NCBI RefSeq assembly: GCF_036898095.1
Contig: NC_090745.1
Location: 82,285,766 to 82,349,765 of the forward strand
DNA from: Palaemon carinicauda
Taxonomy: Eukaryota > Arthropoda > Malacostraca > Decapoda > Palaemonidae
DNA length: 64,000 nucleotides
Direction of reading: 5' to 3'
Part shown: positions 26,883 to 38,829 of the stretch, piece after piece
Numbering within the stretch: the stretch's first letter is position 1
Layout: each line of letters starts with the position of its first letter
Notes under the pieces: generated by a model
What the model saw: only the letters and a program-made list of their open reading frames with translations
The model's database searches: none
What the model was told of the DNA's origin: nothing
Translations under genes and position numbers: made by a program

Positions 26883-27706
26883 TGTAGGTACATGAAAAGA
26901 CACATTTAACATGTAACAGCATTCATTATTACTGTAATTATTCTATATGTACCATTTATTGTATTATTTGCTTTTAAGCATTATTTCCAGGTGTTACATA
27001 TCAGCAGAATAATTTATATCTTATTAATATGATATGGCAACATTGTATTAGTATTGGCAACACTTTCTTATTGTTCCCATGATGCACTGTCTCGTTCGTC
27101 CTGATCTCTTACTGATGAGTTATCTTCCCGTTGTTCCCACGGACTTTGTATTTTTCTCGTAATAGACATTAAGAACCTACTTTTAAAGTTGTATCCTTGC
27201 CCCACCTATTAAGGTTAAGGAAGTTACCAACACGTGCATGGTGCAGTGAACTCATAGTGCCGATAGTGTCGTATTGTGAGATGTTTCTATCAAGACGTGG
27301 ACAATAGGATCCAGTCGACTCCATTATTGGACACTCAATTCAAATGTTTTTGTGGTTTTATTAAATTTATTTTATTTCATGTGCAGTGTAGTGATGCAAG
27401 TGAACTTTAAAGTGTTGTGCAGTGCATTGTGCTTTTTAGTGCCATTTTATACGTGCCAGTGTATTATTTGCAGTTCTATTTCAAGGAGCAAGCAAATATT
27501 CTGTTGAGGCATGGTCTGAGTATGCGTAACCACATCCAGCGAGTTGCTGCTCCCCTTAACCCACACCCTGGTATATTCATCTCATATGCACGCTCTCACT
27601 CATCGTTGAACCTTTCTTATTAGTTTTGACTTTTACAAGAGTTCGTGTTTATTCTTAATAATTTTGTTAAAACTGTACTTTTGCTCACTGGACATTGTAA
27701 GTAATA

Positions 27707-28960
27707 ATGGCCACGAGAGATAGACTTATAGATCAGTTAGAAGAGACCACAGAACAGGGACAATTCAGTGTCGTGGGTGCCCACAATGTCAACGATGCCC
27801 CCACCCAGAGTGTTGGAGGAGTGTTGGAGCACACTGCCTCTACCTCCCTACCTTTCTTGGGCCCCCACTACCAACCACCGTCTGCCTCTTAAGCTACCAG
27901 GACAGATTTCCTCACTTTGATTAAACTTTTATAGGAATCTTGCTTGTACGAGGATGAAAGAAGGTGAAGAAAGAAGACAAGAAAGAAAACATGAAGAAGA
28001 AAGAAGAAGGGAACAAGAAGCGATTTACCTAAGAGAGGATGAGCTTAGAAGAGAAGAAGAAAATGCAAGATATACTACCCTCTTCCAAACTCTTGCACCT
28101 ATCGTCCATTCTCACCCAGGTATTCTTACACCTGGCACAGAGGCGACTTCGGACTACAATCAACCTGCTCACCCACCTCCACAGAAAGCAACGGGTCAAG
28201 CGCTGTCCCAGCTGAAAGCAGATGGAACATTCCAAATGTTCAGGGAATGGAGACGTCGGTGGGATGACTATGCCGTCATGGTGGATCTTTCTAAGCTTTC
28301 ACGTGAAAAACAGACAAGGATGTGTTTAACCCTTGAAACACAACGTGTTTTAGATCACACATTACAAATTTTCCCTTTCACAGATAAGTCTGTAGATGAG
28401 GTCCTGGGTGGTCTATAATTGCACTTAAGGAATTTGAGGAACAAAGTGCTTCGCCAAAGAGTTACTTAGCTGTAAGCAAATGGATGGAGAATCTTTCGCC
28501 GATTCCTACGTGAGACTTCGTCGCATCACAAGAGAGTTGATTTATTCCCAGGTAATGCTGCTACATGTGAAAAGACCCAGCTGGAAAGGATCATCTTGAT
28601 GGGTATCCGAGATGTGGAGTTAGTTCAGAAGTTGATTGCCTTAGATTCCAATTCTCATTTACAAGATTTCGTCACCGCCTGTCGATCGTATGAGGCAGCT
28701 AAATCTGCAACTTCTGCCACACATGAGCCACCCAGCCAGTTGTGTGCCATTTCTGCCTGCAAGAGAAGTCCCTGAATCCAGCTGCTTTACGCCAGTACTG
28801 TGCCTGTCAGTACGAACCGGATAATGCCCCGCGGCCAACAGTACTTGTAAAAAGTGTGACCGTGTTGGTCATTGGTCCAGGACATTGAAGTGTCCTGCTA
28901 GAAAAGTCCAGTGACGTCGTTGTCACCGTATTGGACACTTCGATAAATGCTGCAAGGATA
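27707..28960 (+). pseudogene. gypsy-type Gag, broken
   Basis: Opens with ATG at 27707 (ATRDRLIDQLEET...). A stop and frame change near 27890-27954 precede a strongly charged E/R/K coiled-coil-like stretch (27954-28070), followed by a capsid-like segment (LKADGTFQMFREWRRRWDDY at about 28220). The frame is lost again near 28420 and in the 28500-28800 part. Two CCHC zinc-knuckle remnants follow: CX2CX4HX6C from 28846, and a second whose first Cys position is a TGA stop (28912-28914). The many lesions mean it is inactive. Confidence 0.8.
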
Positions 28961-29061
28961 ACAAGAAAAATGGTTACCAAGACAGATCTTCAAGCAACAG
29001 TGGTGCCTCTTCAGTTTTCAACAAACCACAAGATTCAAGGACCAGCTGTCGTCGCTTAGGA

Positions 29062-29400
29062 ATGCTTTACACCATCTCTAAGACGCCCAAATCTATCTGT
29101 GTGCTCTTGTCATCTGGCGATATCAAGTCTCGCATCAAGATGTTACCGGACACTGGTGCTGACGTCACTGTTATCAGACAGCAACACCTTGACACCATGA
29201 CACCGAATGTGACGTTCACCACGAATGAATCTCCGATGTCACCTGCTCTGGGTATATTACAAGCTACCCTTACCATGGGCAGGCAATCCTGTCATGCTAG
29301 GACTCAAGTTCACAAAAAATGTGGAAGTTCCACTTTTATTCTATGGTCATTGTCAGGAACTGGCAATATCTCCAGACTTCCCCAAACCTGTTACCAACAC
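29062..29400 (+). pseudogene. retroviral-type aspartic protease, truncated
   Basis: LPDTGADVTVIRQQHL spans the catalytic DTGA (29149-29160), with the usual hydrophobic run after it. A frameshift around 29225-29290 moves the later part to another frame. The coding sequence stops where satellite resumes at about 29409, so the polymerase region is absent. Confidence 0.8.
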
Positions 29401-29408
29401 GTACAATC

Positions 29409-31640
29409 ATAGCCTCTTTATGCATTGTCTTTATCGGATAGGGACGTTTCCAGTAGGCTATTACATCATTTAAAGCATGTCTCTAACAGGAAGAGACATT
29501 TCCAATAGGCTATCCCAACCATTTTTAAATCATTATCTCTACTAGATAGGGATGTTTCCAAGAAGCTATCACAGCCTCTTTAAGCCATTGTTTCAATCAG
29601 ATAGGGACGTTTCCAGTAGGCTACCACAACCCATTTACACCATGTCTCCAACAGATAGGGTCATATCCAATAGGCTATCACGCCTTTTTTTATTTATTGT
29701 CTCCACCAGACAGGGACGTTTCCAAGAGGCTATCAAAACGCTTTTAAATCATTGTCTCTACCAGACAGGGACGTTTGCAAGAGGCTATCACAACCATTTT
29801 AAGTAATTTTCTCTATCAGATAGAGATGTTTCCGAAAAGCTATCACAACCCTCTCAAGTCATTGTCTCTACCAAATAAGGGCATTTCCAAAAGGCGATCA
29901 AAACTTTTAAATCGTTGTCTCTACCCCATAGGGACGTTTCCAACAGGCTACCTCAGCCCCTTTAAGGCCTTGTCTCTACCATATAGGGACTTTCAATAGG
30001 CTACCACAACTTCATTAAGCCATGTGTACCTGATAGGGACATTTCCAACAGAATATAACAACCCTTATAAATTATTTTCTCTACCAAATTGGGACGTTTC
30101 CAAAAGGGTATCACAGCCCTTTTAAGTCACTGTGTGTAAAAGATAGAGACGTTTCCAAGAGGCTATCAAACCCCTTTAAATCATTGTCTCTACTAGACAA
30201 GGGTGTTTCCAAGAGGCTATCACAGCCCCTTTAAGCCATTGTCTCTACGAGATAGAGACATATCCAATAGGCTATCGCAGCCCTTTTAAAGCAGTGTCTC
30301 TACCAGATATGGACATTTCCAACAGTGTATAAAAAACAATTTGAATCATTGTCTCTACCAAATGTGGACGTTTCCAATAGGATATCACAGCTTCTTTATG
30401 CTATTACCTGTAACAGATAAGGACGTTTGCAAGAGAATATTACAACCCTTTTAAATCGTCTCCAACAGACAGGGACGTTTCCAGTAGGCTATCACAGCCC
30501 CTTTAAGCCATTGTCTCTACAAGATAGGGATGTTTCCAATAGACTATCACAATTCGTTTAAACCATTGTTTCTACCAGATAGGTATATTTCCAACAGGCT
30601 ATAACAACTCTTTTAAATCATTGTCTCTACCAAATGGGGACGTTTCCAATAGGGTATGGCAGCCCCTTTAAGCCATTGTCTCTACGAGATAGGGATGTTT
30701 CCAATAGTTCGTTTAAACAATTGTCTGTACCAGATATGTACATTTCCAACAGACTATAATAAATCTTTTAAATCATTGTCTCTATCAAATGGGGACCTTT
30801 CCAATAGGGTATGAGAGTTCCTTTAAGCCATTGTCTCTACGAGATAGGGATGTTTCCATTAGGCTATAACAGTTCGTTTAAACCATTGTCTCTACCAGAT
30901 AGGTACATTTTCAACAGATTATAACAACTCTTTTAAATCATTGTCTCTACCAAATGGGGACCTTTCCAATGGGGTATCACAGCCCGTTTAAGCCATTGTC
31001 ACTACGAGATAGGGATGTTTTCAATAGGCTATCACAGTCCGTTTAAACCATTGTCTATACCAGATAGGGACAATTCCAACAGGCTATAGCAACTCTTTTA
31101 AATCATTGTCTCTACCAAATGGGGACCTTTCCAATAGTGTATGAGAGCCCCTTTAAGCCATTGTCTCTACGAGGTAGGGATGTTTCTAATAGGCTATCAC
31201 AGTTCGTTTTAACCATTGTCTCTACCAGATAGGTACATTTTCAACACACTATAACAACTCTTTTAAATCATTGTCTCTACCAAATGGGGACCTTTCCAAT
31301 AGGGTATCACTGCCCGTTTAAGCCATTGTCACTACGAGATAGGAACGTTTTCAATAGGCTATCATAGTCCGTTTAAAACATTGTCTATACCAGATAGGGA
31401 CAATTCCAACAGGCTATAGCAACTTTTTTAAATCATTGTCTCTACCAAATGGGGACCTTTCCAATAGGGTATCACAGCCCCTTTAAGCCATTATCTGTAC
31501 CAGATTGGGACGTTTTCATGAGGCTATCACAACCATTTGAAGTCATTGTCTCTACCAGACAAGAACATTTCCAATTCATTGTGTAATCCAGCCAGGGACG
31601 TTTCCAATTAGCTATCACAACTCCTTTGAGCCATTTTTTT
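29409..31640. repeat. 55-bp satellite array, right block (about 40 units) with a 165-bp higher-order repeat
   Basis: Same unit as the left block. From about 30631 to 31500 three unit types alternate in fixed order: CAAATGGGGACCTTTCCAAT, GAGATAGGGATGTTTCCAAT and CAGATAGGTACATTTCCAAC. The first type starts at 30631, 30786, 30951, 31116, 31281 and 31446, a spacing of exactly 165 bp except once (155, a local deletion). The array decays into unique sequence at about 31640. Confidence 0.93.
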
Positions 31641-32930
31641 TACAAGAACCAGCGAAATATAATCAAAGAAATTCCATGGATAAAGGAGCGGAATGCAGCA
31701 TTCAACAGTAGGTAAACAAACAGAAACACCTTGTATGCAGAAGCTTAATGCATATTGTCAAAAGTGAGTTCCCCAATCAGTCATAAATCGTTATCCCAGT
31801 CAGTCATCGTCAGTATTTGAGATATCAACTTAAGTAGGAAAAATAAGATTTATCAGAAACCGTTTGCCTAGAGGCATATATACATATAATCAAATTTTCC
31901 TTTTTAAGATAAATAAAGATGGTTAAAAGTTATGTAATAACTGATCGCTATCAATTCTTCCTCCTCCTGGCTTCCCATTCCTTTCCCAGATCTTCCTTCT
32001 TCCTTTTGAAAGAGAGTGACTTCTCATGTCAACCGCAGGGATGAACTGCAATCAATAGCAAGAAACCCACTTAAAGAGAAATTCGAGTCGTATTGTTTGT
32101 ATATTTGGTCTTTGTCCTTATTCTGTAAATGTTCTTCTCCAAAATATTGTAAAAACTGATATATTGGCCAATGAACACACACGGGTGTTATGTATTCATT
32201 ATAAGTATTTTAATGTCAGTGAATTTTACAGGTACCTGTACTTTTATTTGTCCTACCAAACATATTCATTGGAAGAATAAAATTTCTATTTCATGTGATG
32301 AAAAATTGTTGCATTCGAGTTGATAGCTTCATATATAACATGTGGATCTTATAAATGCCATAGCCAAAGATTTTCCTCTTGGTCTGCATTGTAGGAATAA
32401 AAAAAAAAAAATGTGTATGTTTTAATGTTATGTCAACTTTGTTTTGATGCTTTATAAATTCGTTTATTTTTTTTAAACATTGAATTCCTCGAATAAGCTT
32501 TAAACATTTTAAATAATTCAGTGAAATCCCATGGTTTTTGTAAGCATCGGTTTAAAGAATGACTATGATCACTATGGCTATGTTTGGCTTAATGGCATAT
32601 GTGTTGGACATACCTGTCTTAGTATTATTAGAAGTGAAGTTATTACTTCTTTGTAGGTGGCAGAATCAATCATAATCCAGACTTACCGGATATTCATATA
32701 TCTCCTAATTTTTTATCTGGAATAAGTAGCTTAATGTCTTTAAAAACAATTTTCCTCCACCCCTCTTTCTCACTTATGCGCATACACATACTGTATACTG
32801 TATATCAGACAGTTGAATCGGTGGAACTTCAGAAGCAGATACTTACAGCGAATGCATTTATGTGGTAAAGCCTGACATGAGCCAATCTTCATAGGTTATA
32901 TACAGATTGACACATCTTATCTCACGTTGT
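31641..32930. other. unique intronic sequence, nothing recognised
   Basis: AT-rich DNA with a short poly-A near 32400. No exon or repeat family seen. Confidence 0.5.
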
Positions 32931-32934
32931 AACT

Positions 32935-33063
32935 TTAAAACTTTTTATTTTCGTTATAGTTCATTTATCTTTTATTTCCTTTCCTCAATAGGGTTAAAAT
33001 AACTCTATTGAGGAGCCCTTGGGCTTAGAGCATCGTGATTTTTAAACTAGGGTTATGGTTTAC

Positions 33064-33066
<3 letters not shown>
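32935..33066 (+). mobile_element. family B repeat, 3'-end fragment
   Basis: Contains TTTCCTTTCCTCAATAGGGT, GGAGCCCTTGGGCTTAGAGC and AAACTAGGGTTATGGTTTAC, corresponding to the 3' end of family B, then continues into a TA tract (33066-33122). Confidence 0.7.
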
Positions 33067-33103
<37 letters not shown>

Positions 33104-33122
33104 TATATATATATATATATAA
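33066..33122. repeat. (TA)n tract at a family B 3' end
   Basis: TA tract that follows the family B end without a gap. Confidence 0.9.
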
Positions 33123-34060
33123 TTTATGATTAATATGTATTTTACATAGTCATTCTACTAAAACATTTTTCATATTGTTGAACATTTCATTCCCATGTTA
33201 TGACTAAATGTGTGTTTGATATTGCATCATATTGTTCATTTTATAATATCCAGAATGATTATTTGATTCCATATGTAATAGGATGGTGGTTTCCATGTAC
33301 CATCTACCTGTTAAAAACGTTTGAAATAATTAAGCTTTGTCTCGCATGTGACATCATTTACAGTTCTTGGATTCATATAGTACAGATTTACTCTAGATAA
33401 AAATATCTATCAGTTCATTACACCAGCAACTATAGTAATGTCTTCCAAGGAGAATCTCGTGTTCATACAGTTTCTCACTGAAAAAGCTTTACTTGTCTAA
33501 GACATGAATTTAAGATCTATTACAGTTGTATGGGTAGGACATAGAATATCGGGGTTTTTGGCACCAAGTTTGACTATTACTATACTGTAGTATTTTAGTT
33601 TGTTGAAACACACGAGTTTATGGGAAGTGAACCCATCAAGATATTCATAGGTTTCCTACTATAGAAGAATAATGTTATTTTACTTTTTATCATGTTTAGT
33701 TCATGTAGCAGAGGTGTATAAGCATAATAGTTTAGTCATTTTCTATAGTTTTATTTATTTGATATAACTCATTACAATGCTGTTTATAGAGTAACCTAAC
33801 TTTGGCAAGCAACTCGTCATTTATAGATTATGGCTAAACTTTTGTGATTAAGGGTATGAAGGGCTCTCATGATTCTTTGCCTGCGTGGTTACCGGAAATG
33901 AATTACTGGCTCATTTGGTTTTACATTTAACTCAACAAAAATATGAGAGAATTCAGGATCATTTAATGCTGTGGATACTTGATTAAAATTATTAAACAAA
34001 TAACTGAATAGAGAGAGAGAAATTGGTTCCTACATTAAAATTATAAGTATTTAATGGATG
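33123..34060. other. unique intronic sequence, nothing recognised
   Basis: A 66-codon frame at 33200-33400 has no family resemblance or splice context. No repeat seen. Confidence 0.45.
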
Positions 34061-34464
34061 AATAATGGTAAAGAAAATATATGCCGAATACAATTTGAAT
34101 AAACTTAACCAATATTATGCCGAGAATGTCTAGAATAAAGGTAACCAAAATATATGCCGAAAATGTTTTGAATAAAGGTAACTAAAATATATGCCGAAAA
34201 TTTTTTGAATAAAGGTAACTAAAATAGATGCCGAAAATGTTTTGGATAAAGGTAACTAAAATAGATGCCGAAAATGTTTGTAATAAAGGTAACTAAAATA
34301 TATGCCAAAAATGTTTTGAATAAAGGTAACTAAAATATATTCCGAAAATGTTTTGAATAAAGGCAACTAAAATATATGCCGAAAATGTTTTGAATAAAGG
34401 TAACTAAAATATATGCCGAAAATGTTTTGAATAAAGGCAACTAAAATATATGCCGAAAATGTTT
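34061..34464. repeat. 37-bp minisatellite, about 11 copies
   Basis: Unit AATAAAGGTAACTAAAATAT plus ATGCCGAAAATGTTTTG. The GCCGAAAA core recurs every 37 bp (34156, 34193, 34230). Inner copies are nearly identical and outer copies diverge. Confidence 0.95.
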
Positions 34465-34966
<502 letters not shown>

Positions 34967-35476
34967 GTTTATGCTTGTCCATACCCACAATACGTCAAGT
35001 ATGTATATTGAATTTAGAAAGTAAAATATGAAAATCTTAAGGAAGTGAAGTGAGGCTATTGTATGAGGATAAAGCTGAGAAGTGTAAACCTTATGAGTGA
35101 GAAATTTGCAAAATATAAGTTGGTGCAATAAGATTAAATAGTGTTGGAAATATGGGGACACATAGAAGAGGTAAAAATACCAGCCTAAGTTGAAGAATAC
35201 ACCCGAATATTTTATATGGTTGGGTCATTTAGAAAGAGTGTAGTGCGATAGGGTCAGGTAATGTGTGTATTCGGAGAAAGTATTATTGCATCGAAAAAAC
35301 TATGGAAAAGAATTGTCTTAATATCCAGGAAGCACGAGTGTGTTAATAGTATCGAAGTATATCAAGTGGCAAATATTTTGGAAGTCTTCTGCACTGAAGG
35401 TTCATCCTTATTCCAGCTTTTTATGTGTGATTGTAGCAACAACATAATACCTATTAAGGAAAATGGCTTAAAGTTG

Positions 35477-35517
<41 letters not shown>

Positions 35518-35587
35518 GTGTGTGTATCTGATTTAAAACATAATAACGGTTATTAATAAAGGAATGTTCATTTGGAATGTCTGCAAG
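34967..35587. other. unique sequence with one (TA)n tract
   Basis: No exon seen. A TA tract lies at 35482-35520 with a short GT run. The 91-codon frame at 35261-35536 ends in the TA tract and has no family resemblance. Confidence 0.45.
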
Positions 35588-35852
35588 GGTTGTGGTAGCT
35601 TATTGGAAACGTCCGTGCCTGGTAATCGGTTGGACGGGTGTTCGAGCTCATCTCAAGCTCAATAGTTTCTAGTAGTGTCTGCAGCCTCACGATCCTTGGG
35701 AGCTAAGGATGGGGTATTGTGGGAGCCTACAGTTCTACCTAGCTTTAATTGAGAGGGGGTTTCGCCGCTGATCATATGTATATATTGTCAGTTTTTATGA
35801 CCTTGTCCTGTCCCTTGTTTCTGCCATTCATGAGTAACCTTTGATTTTTTTT
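35588..35852 (+). mobile_element. tRNA-derived SINE-like element, copy 3
   Basis: The best head in the window. GGGTTGTGGTAGCTTATTGG includes an A-box-like TGGTAGCTTATTGG, then AAACGTCCGTGCCTGG and a B-box-like GTGTTCGAGCTCATC. It continues with TAGTGTCTGCAGCCTCACGA, GATCATATGTATATATTGTC and CTTGTCCTGTCCCTTG...ATTCATGAG. The head is the segment that matches the 55-bp satellite units. Confidence 0.85.
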
Positions 35853-35999
35853 AAATAAGATTTTCTCTCGAACTTTTAACTTTTCCTTACATTGCTGTTC
35901 TAGTTGCAGTCATTTGTACATCCGATAACACTGAAAGATTGCAAAGAGTTTTACGATCTGATGAAATTATATAAAAAATTTATACATACATATACCAAG

Positions 36000-36680
36000 G
36001 CACTTCCCCCAATTTTGGGGGGTAGCCGACATCAACAAATGAAACAAAACAAAAAGGGGACCTCTACTCTCTACTTTCCTCCCAGCCTGACAAGGGACTC
36101 AACCGAGTTCCGCTGGTACTGCTAGGGTGCCACAGCCCATCCTCCCCCGTTATTCACCACAGATGAAGCTTCATAATGCTGAATCCCTACTACTGCTACC
36201 TCCGCGATCATCTAAGGCACCGGAGGAAGCAGCAGGGCCTACCGGAACTGTGTCACAATCGCTCGCCATTCATTCCTATTTCTAGCACGCTCTCTTGCCT
36301 CTCTCACATCTATCCTCCTATCACCCAGAGCTTTCTTCACTCCATCCATCCACCCAAACCTTGGCCTTCCTCTTGTACTTCTCCCATCAACTCTTGCATT
36401 CATCACCTTCTTTAGCAGACAGCCATTTTCCATTCTCTCGACATGGCCAAACCACCTCAACACATTCATATCCACTCTACTGCTAACTCATTTCTTACAC
36501 CCGTTCTCACCCTCACCACTTCGTTCCTAACCCTATCTACTCGAGATACACCAGCCATACTCCTCAAACGCATTCAATTTCTGTCTCTCCATCACTTTCA
36601 TTCCCCACAACTCCGATCCATACATCACAGTTGGTACAATCACTTTCTCATACAGAACTCTCTTTATAGATAAGAGATTT
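36000..36680 (-). pseudogene. second LINE family, ORF2 C-terminus and 3' end
   Basis: Minus strand. A SRVDMNVLRWFGHVERMENG-type stretch is followed by KVMNARVDGRSTRGRPRFGW, MDGVKKALGDRRIDVREARE and RARNRNEWRAIV. RWFGHVERM and RGRP..W.D are typical of the end of LINE ORF2 proteins. Upstream pieces read LYEKVIVPTVMYGSELWGMK (36600-36660) with a frameshift between. The 3' UTR ends in AAGTGCCTTGGTATATGTATG near 36000. The 78-codon piece 36239-36475 is intact, so this copy is younger than the other LINE relics here. Confidence 0.88.
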
Positions 36681-36948
36681 ATTGTCATAAAAAGCTCCAA
36701 ACTCAATCATTTCTTCCCTTCTTCTTTTTAATTACTTCTCATTATTCCTAAAAGTCAGTTTTCTCTTTGGTTATGTTTACATGGCGTCGTTTCCTTTTCT
36801 TCATTCCTTTGTTGTTAGGTCTTCATCTATAATAGAGAAACTGGGGTAATTGCTTGACCCAAGTGTATTCTATTGTTTGATGTTGTGGGAGAAACTTTCA
36901 GCAACAAAGCTTTTGTGTGATATCTTTGGGGTACACACCTATAAATTG
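36681..36948. other. unique sequence, nothing recognised
   Basis: Short AT-rich interval. No feature seen. Confidence 0.5.
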
Positions 36949-36969
36949 TGTATATATATATATATATAT

Positions 36970-37000
<31 letters not shown>

Positions 37001-37380
37001 TATATATATATATAGATGAATAATAGAACCAGAGTTATAATGTACATGTTTATTGCTTAGCTCTGGTACTATTATTCATATTGAAACTCCGCTTTCCACG
37101 GAATAAATCAATAGCCGATACACACACATATATATATATATATATATTATATCTATATATATACATTAATATATATATATATATATATATACTGTATATA
37201 TATATGTGTGTGTGTGCAGATATCGGGAAAACTGAAAACTGGCACTGTATTAGCATACAATATGTAATGTAGCCACGAAGGAAACGTGAAAATATTAGGC
37301 TGATTACATACTTTCGTCATTAATAAGACAAAAGTACAAACTCCCATCAAGCTTTTTCACTGTACACACACGCACACATC

Positions 37381-37425
<45 letters not shown>

Positions 37426-37434
37426 GTGTGTATG

Positions 37435-37486
<52 letters not shown>

Positions 37487-37487
37487 A
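36949..37487. repeat. three microsatellite clusters (TA, TA/TG, CA/TA)
   Basis: TA tract with TATATC interruptions (36949-37014), TA/TG tract (37120-37217) and CA/TA tract (37361-37487), separated by 100-140 bp of unique sequence. Both sides of the first gap carry related words (GAATAATAGAACCAGAGTTA and GCTCTGGTACTATTATTCAT, 37018-37080), forming an inverted pair. Confidence 0.9.
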
Positions 37488-37852
37488 GCATATGTTTATT
37501 CATAAATGATTGCATATTGTACATGTATACAAATGGTTTTAGATTTAGTTTTTGTTCCTATCTTGTCTTACTGATTTTCGAAATGCAAGCTTTTCGTTCC
37601 TTTTGTATCTTCAGACTGTTCTATTTTTCCATATTTAGTGTATGTTGTTAGTTTTGTCCTTTTTTTAATTCTTAACAATTTCTTCTCAAGCCCTTTCTTC
37701 TTTTCTCATTAGGATTTGCAATAATTTACATTTTATATGTAATTATACCACCGCGGAATATTATATCCAGATGAAAATGGGTCTTGGGACAAAGACTCTG
37801 CAGACGTCCTTGGGTTTCCTTTTAACCCCTGACCTTTAGATATTGCCAACCT

Positions 37853-37894
<42 letters not shown>

Positions 37895-37958
37895 CATTGG
37901 TGGTTTGCTTCTTCGTACCATATGTTTAATTTTTAATTAAACTTTCATATTAATAAAT
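37488..37958. other. unique sequence with one (CT)n tract
   Basis: Pyrimidine-rich 37560-37720 and a CT tract at 37849-37894. No exon seen. Confidence 0.5.
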
Positions 37959-38190
37959 GTTGGGTAGCCTTTTGCAAACGTTCTTTTCTCGCAATATGTT
38001 GGACGGGAATTTGTGCAACGCGCAAGCTCTGTAGTTTCTAGTGGTGTTTGTAATCTCACTTTCCTTGTGAGCTAGGGATGGAGGTTTTGGGGAGCCTATA
38101 AATATACCTGCTGAGACATCAGCAGCCATTGCCTGACCCTCCCTCGTCCTACCTTGGTGAAGAGGCAGCTTGGTCTCTGATCATATTTAC

Positions 38191-38237
<47 letters not shown>

Positions 38238-38403
38238 TGCTAAGCTACAACAGTAGTTGAAAAAGCAGGATGCTAAAAGCCCAGGGGCTCCAACAGGGAA
38301 AATAGCCCAGTGAGGAAGGGAAACAAGGAAAAATAAAATTTTCAAGAAGAGTATCTAAGATTGTCCAGGCCCTTTTCCCTTGCCACCCATTGGCGACCTT
38401 TAA
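37959..38403 (+). mobile_element. tRNA-derived SINE-like element, copy 4, split by a nested insertion
   Basis: SINE body runs 37959-38190 (GGGTAGCCTTTTGCAAACGT, GTTGGACGGGAATTTGTGCA, CAGCAGCCATTGCCTGACCC, TGATCATATTTACGTA). It stops inside its 3' half and resumes at about 38354 with ATTGTCCAGGCCCTTTTCCC to ATTGGCGACCTTTAAAC. The missing connection is occupied by a reverse-oriented family B piece with an (ATT)n end. Confidence 0.8.
38192..38353 (-). mobile_element. family B repeat, 3' fragment nested in a SINE
   Basis: Starts with (ATT)n (38192-38237), then TGCTAAGCTACAACAGTAGT, CCCAGGGGCTCCAACAGGGA and AGCCCAGTGAGGAAGGGAAA, the reverse complement of the family B 3' end. A 3' end with its simple-repeat tail is what target-primed insertion would leave. 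Confidence 0.85.
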
Positions 38404-38772
38404 ACATTAAAAAACCTTTAAATGTGTAAAGATTTTAAGTTGTCAGTTTGTTTTCAAAGCAAGTTAGAGTCTATTGCAGCTTCATTTATGGACTTCATTT
38501 AATGACAATTATGTGTTGGCTCCCTTAATGTTTTGTAGATTCCAAAGGAAGATCGATTGGATTGGGAGATTTGAGAAATCGTGAGAGCATATTAAGAAAT
38601 CTTCAAGGAAAATACTAGCTTAATGGGCGTCACGCTTATAACATTAACCGGAAGCACTGACAAAAACTAATGATGATTTTATTTGAATACTTATTGGAAA
38701 AGTATAGGTTATTAAAGTGAGTAACGTAAAATTCAAATTGTCTTGAAAATTCGAATGCTAGGCACCATTTCC

Positions 38773-38829
<57 letters not shown>

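Larger units (their letters stand above)
26883..29408 (+). mobile_element. Ty3/gypsy-type LTR retrotransposon fragment inside the satellite
   Basis: A 2.5-kb block of unrelated sequence interrupts the 55-bp array. It begins TGTAGGTACATG and ends CACGTACA, with satellite resuming on both sides and a shared ATCA at the two junctions. About 800 bp of non-coding sequence (LTR or leader-like) precedes a Gag-like region with zinc knuckles and an aspartic-protease DTGA motif. No reverse transcriptase, integrase or second LTR is present. The family assignment rests on Gag-CCHC-protease order. Confidence 0.75.

Noticed and set aside
29409..29999. Plus-strand frames of 74-84 codons in the satellite
   Set aside because: They translate 55-bp units; 55 is not a multiple of three, so frames change from unit to unit and cannot be a conserved protein.
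25318..31640. CRISPR-like array
   Set aside because: Units are contiguous and diverged with no unique spacers, and the genome is eukaryotic.
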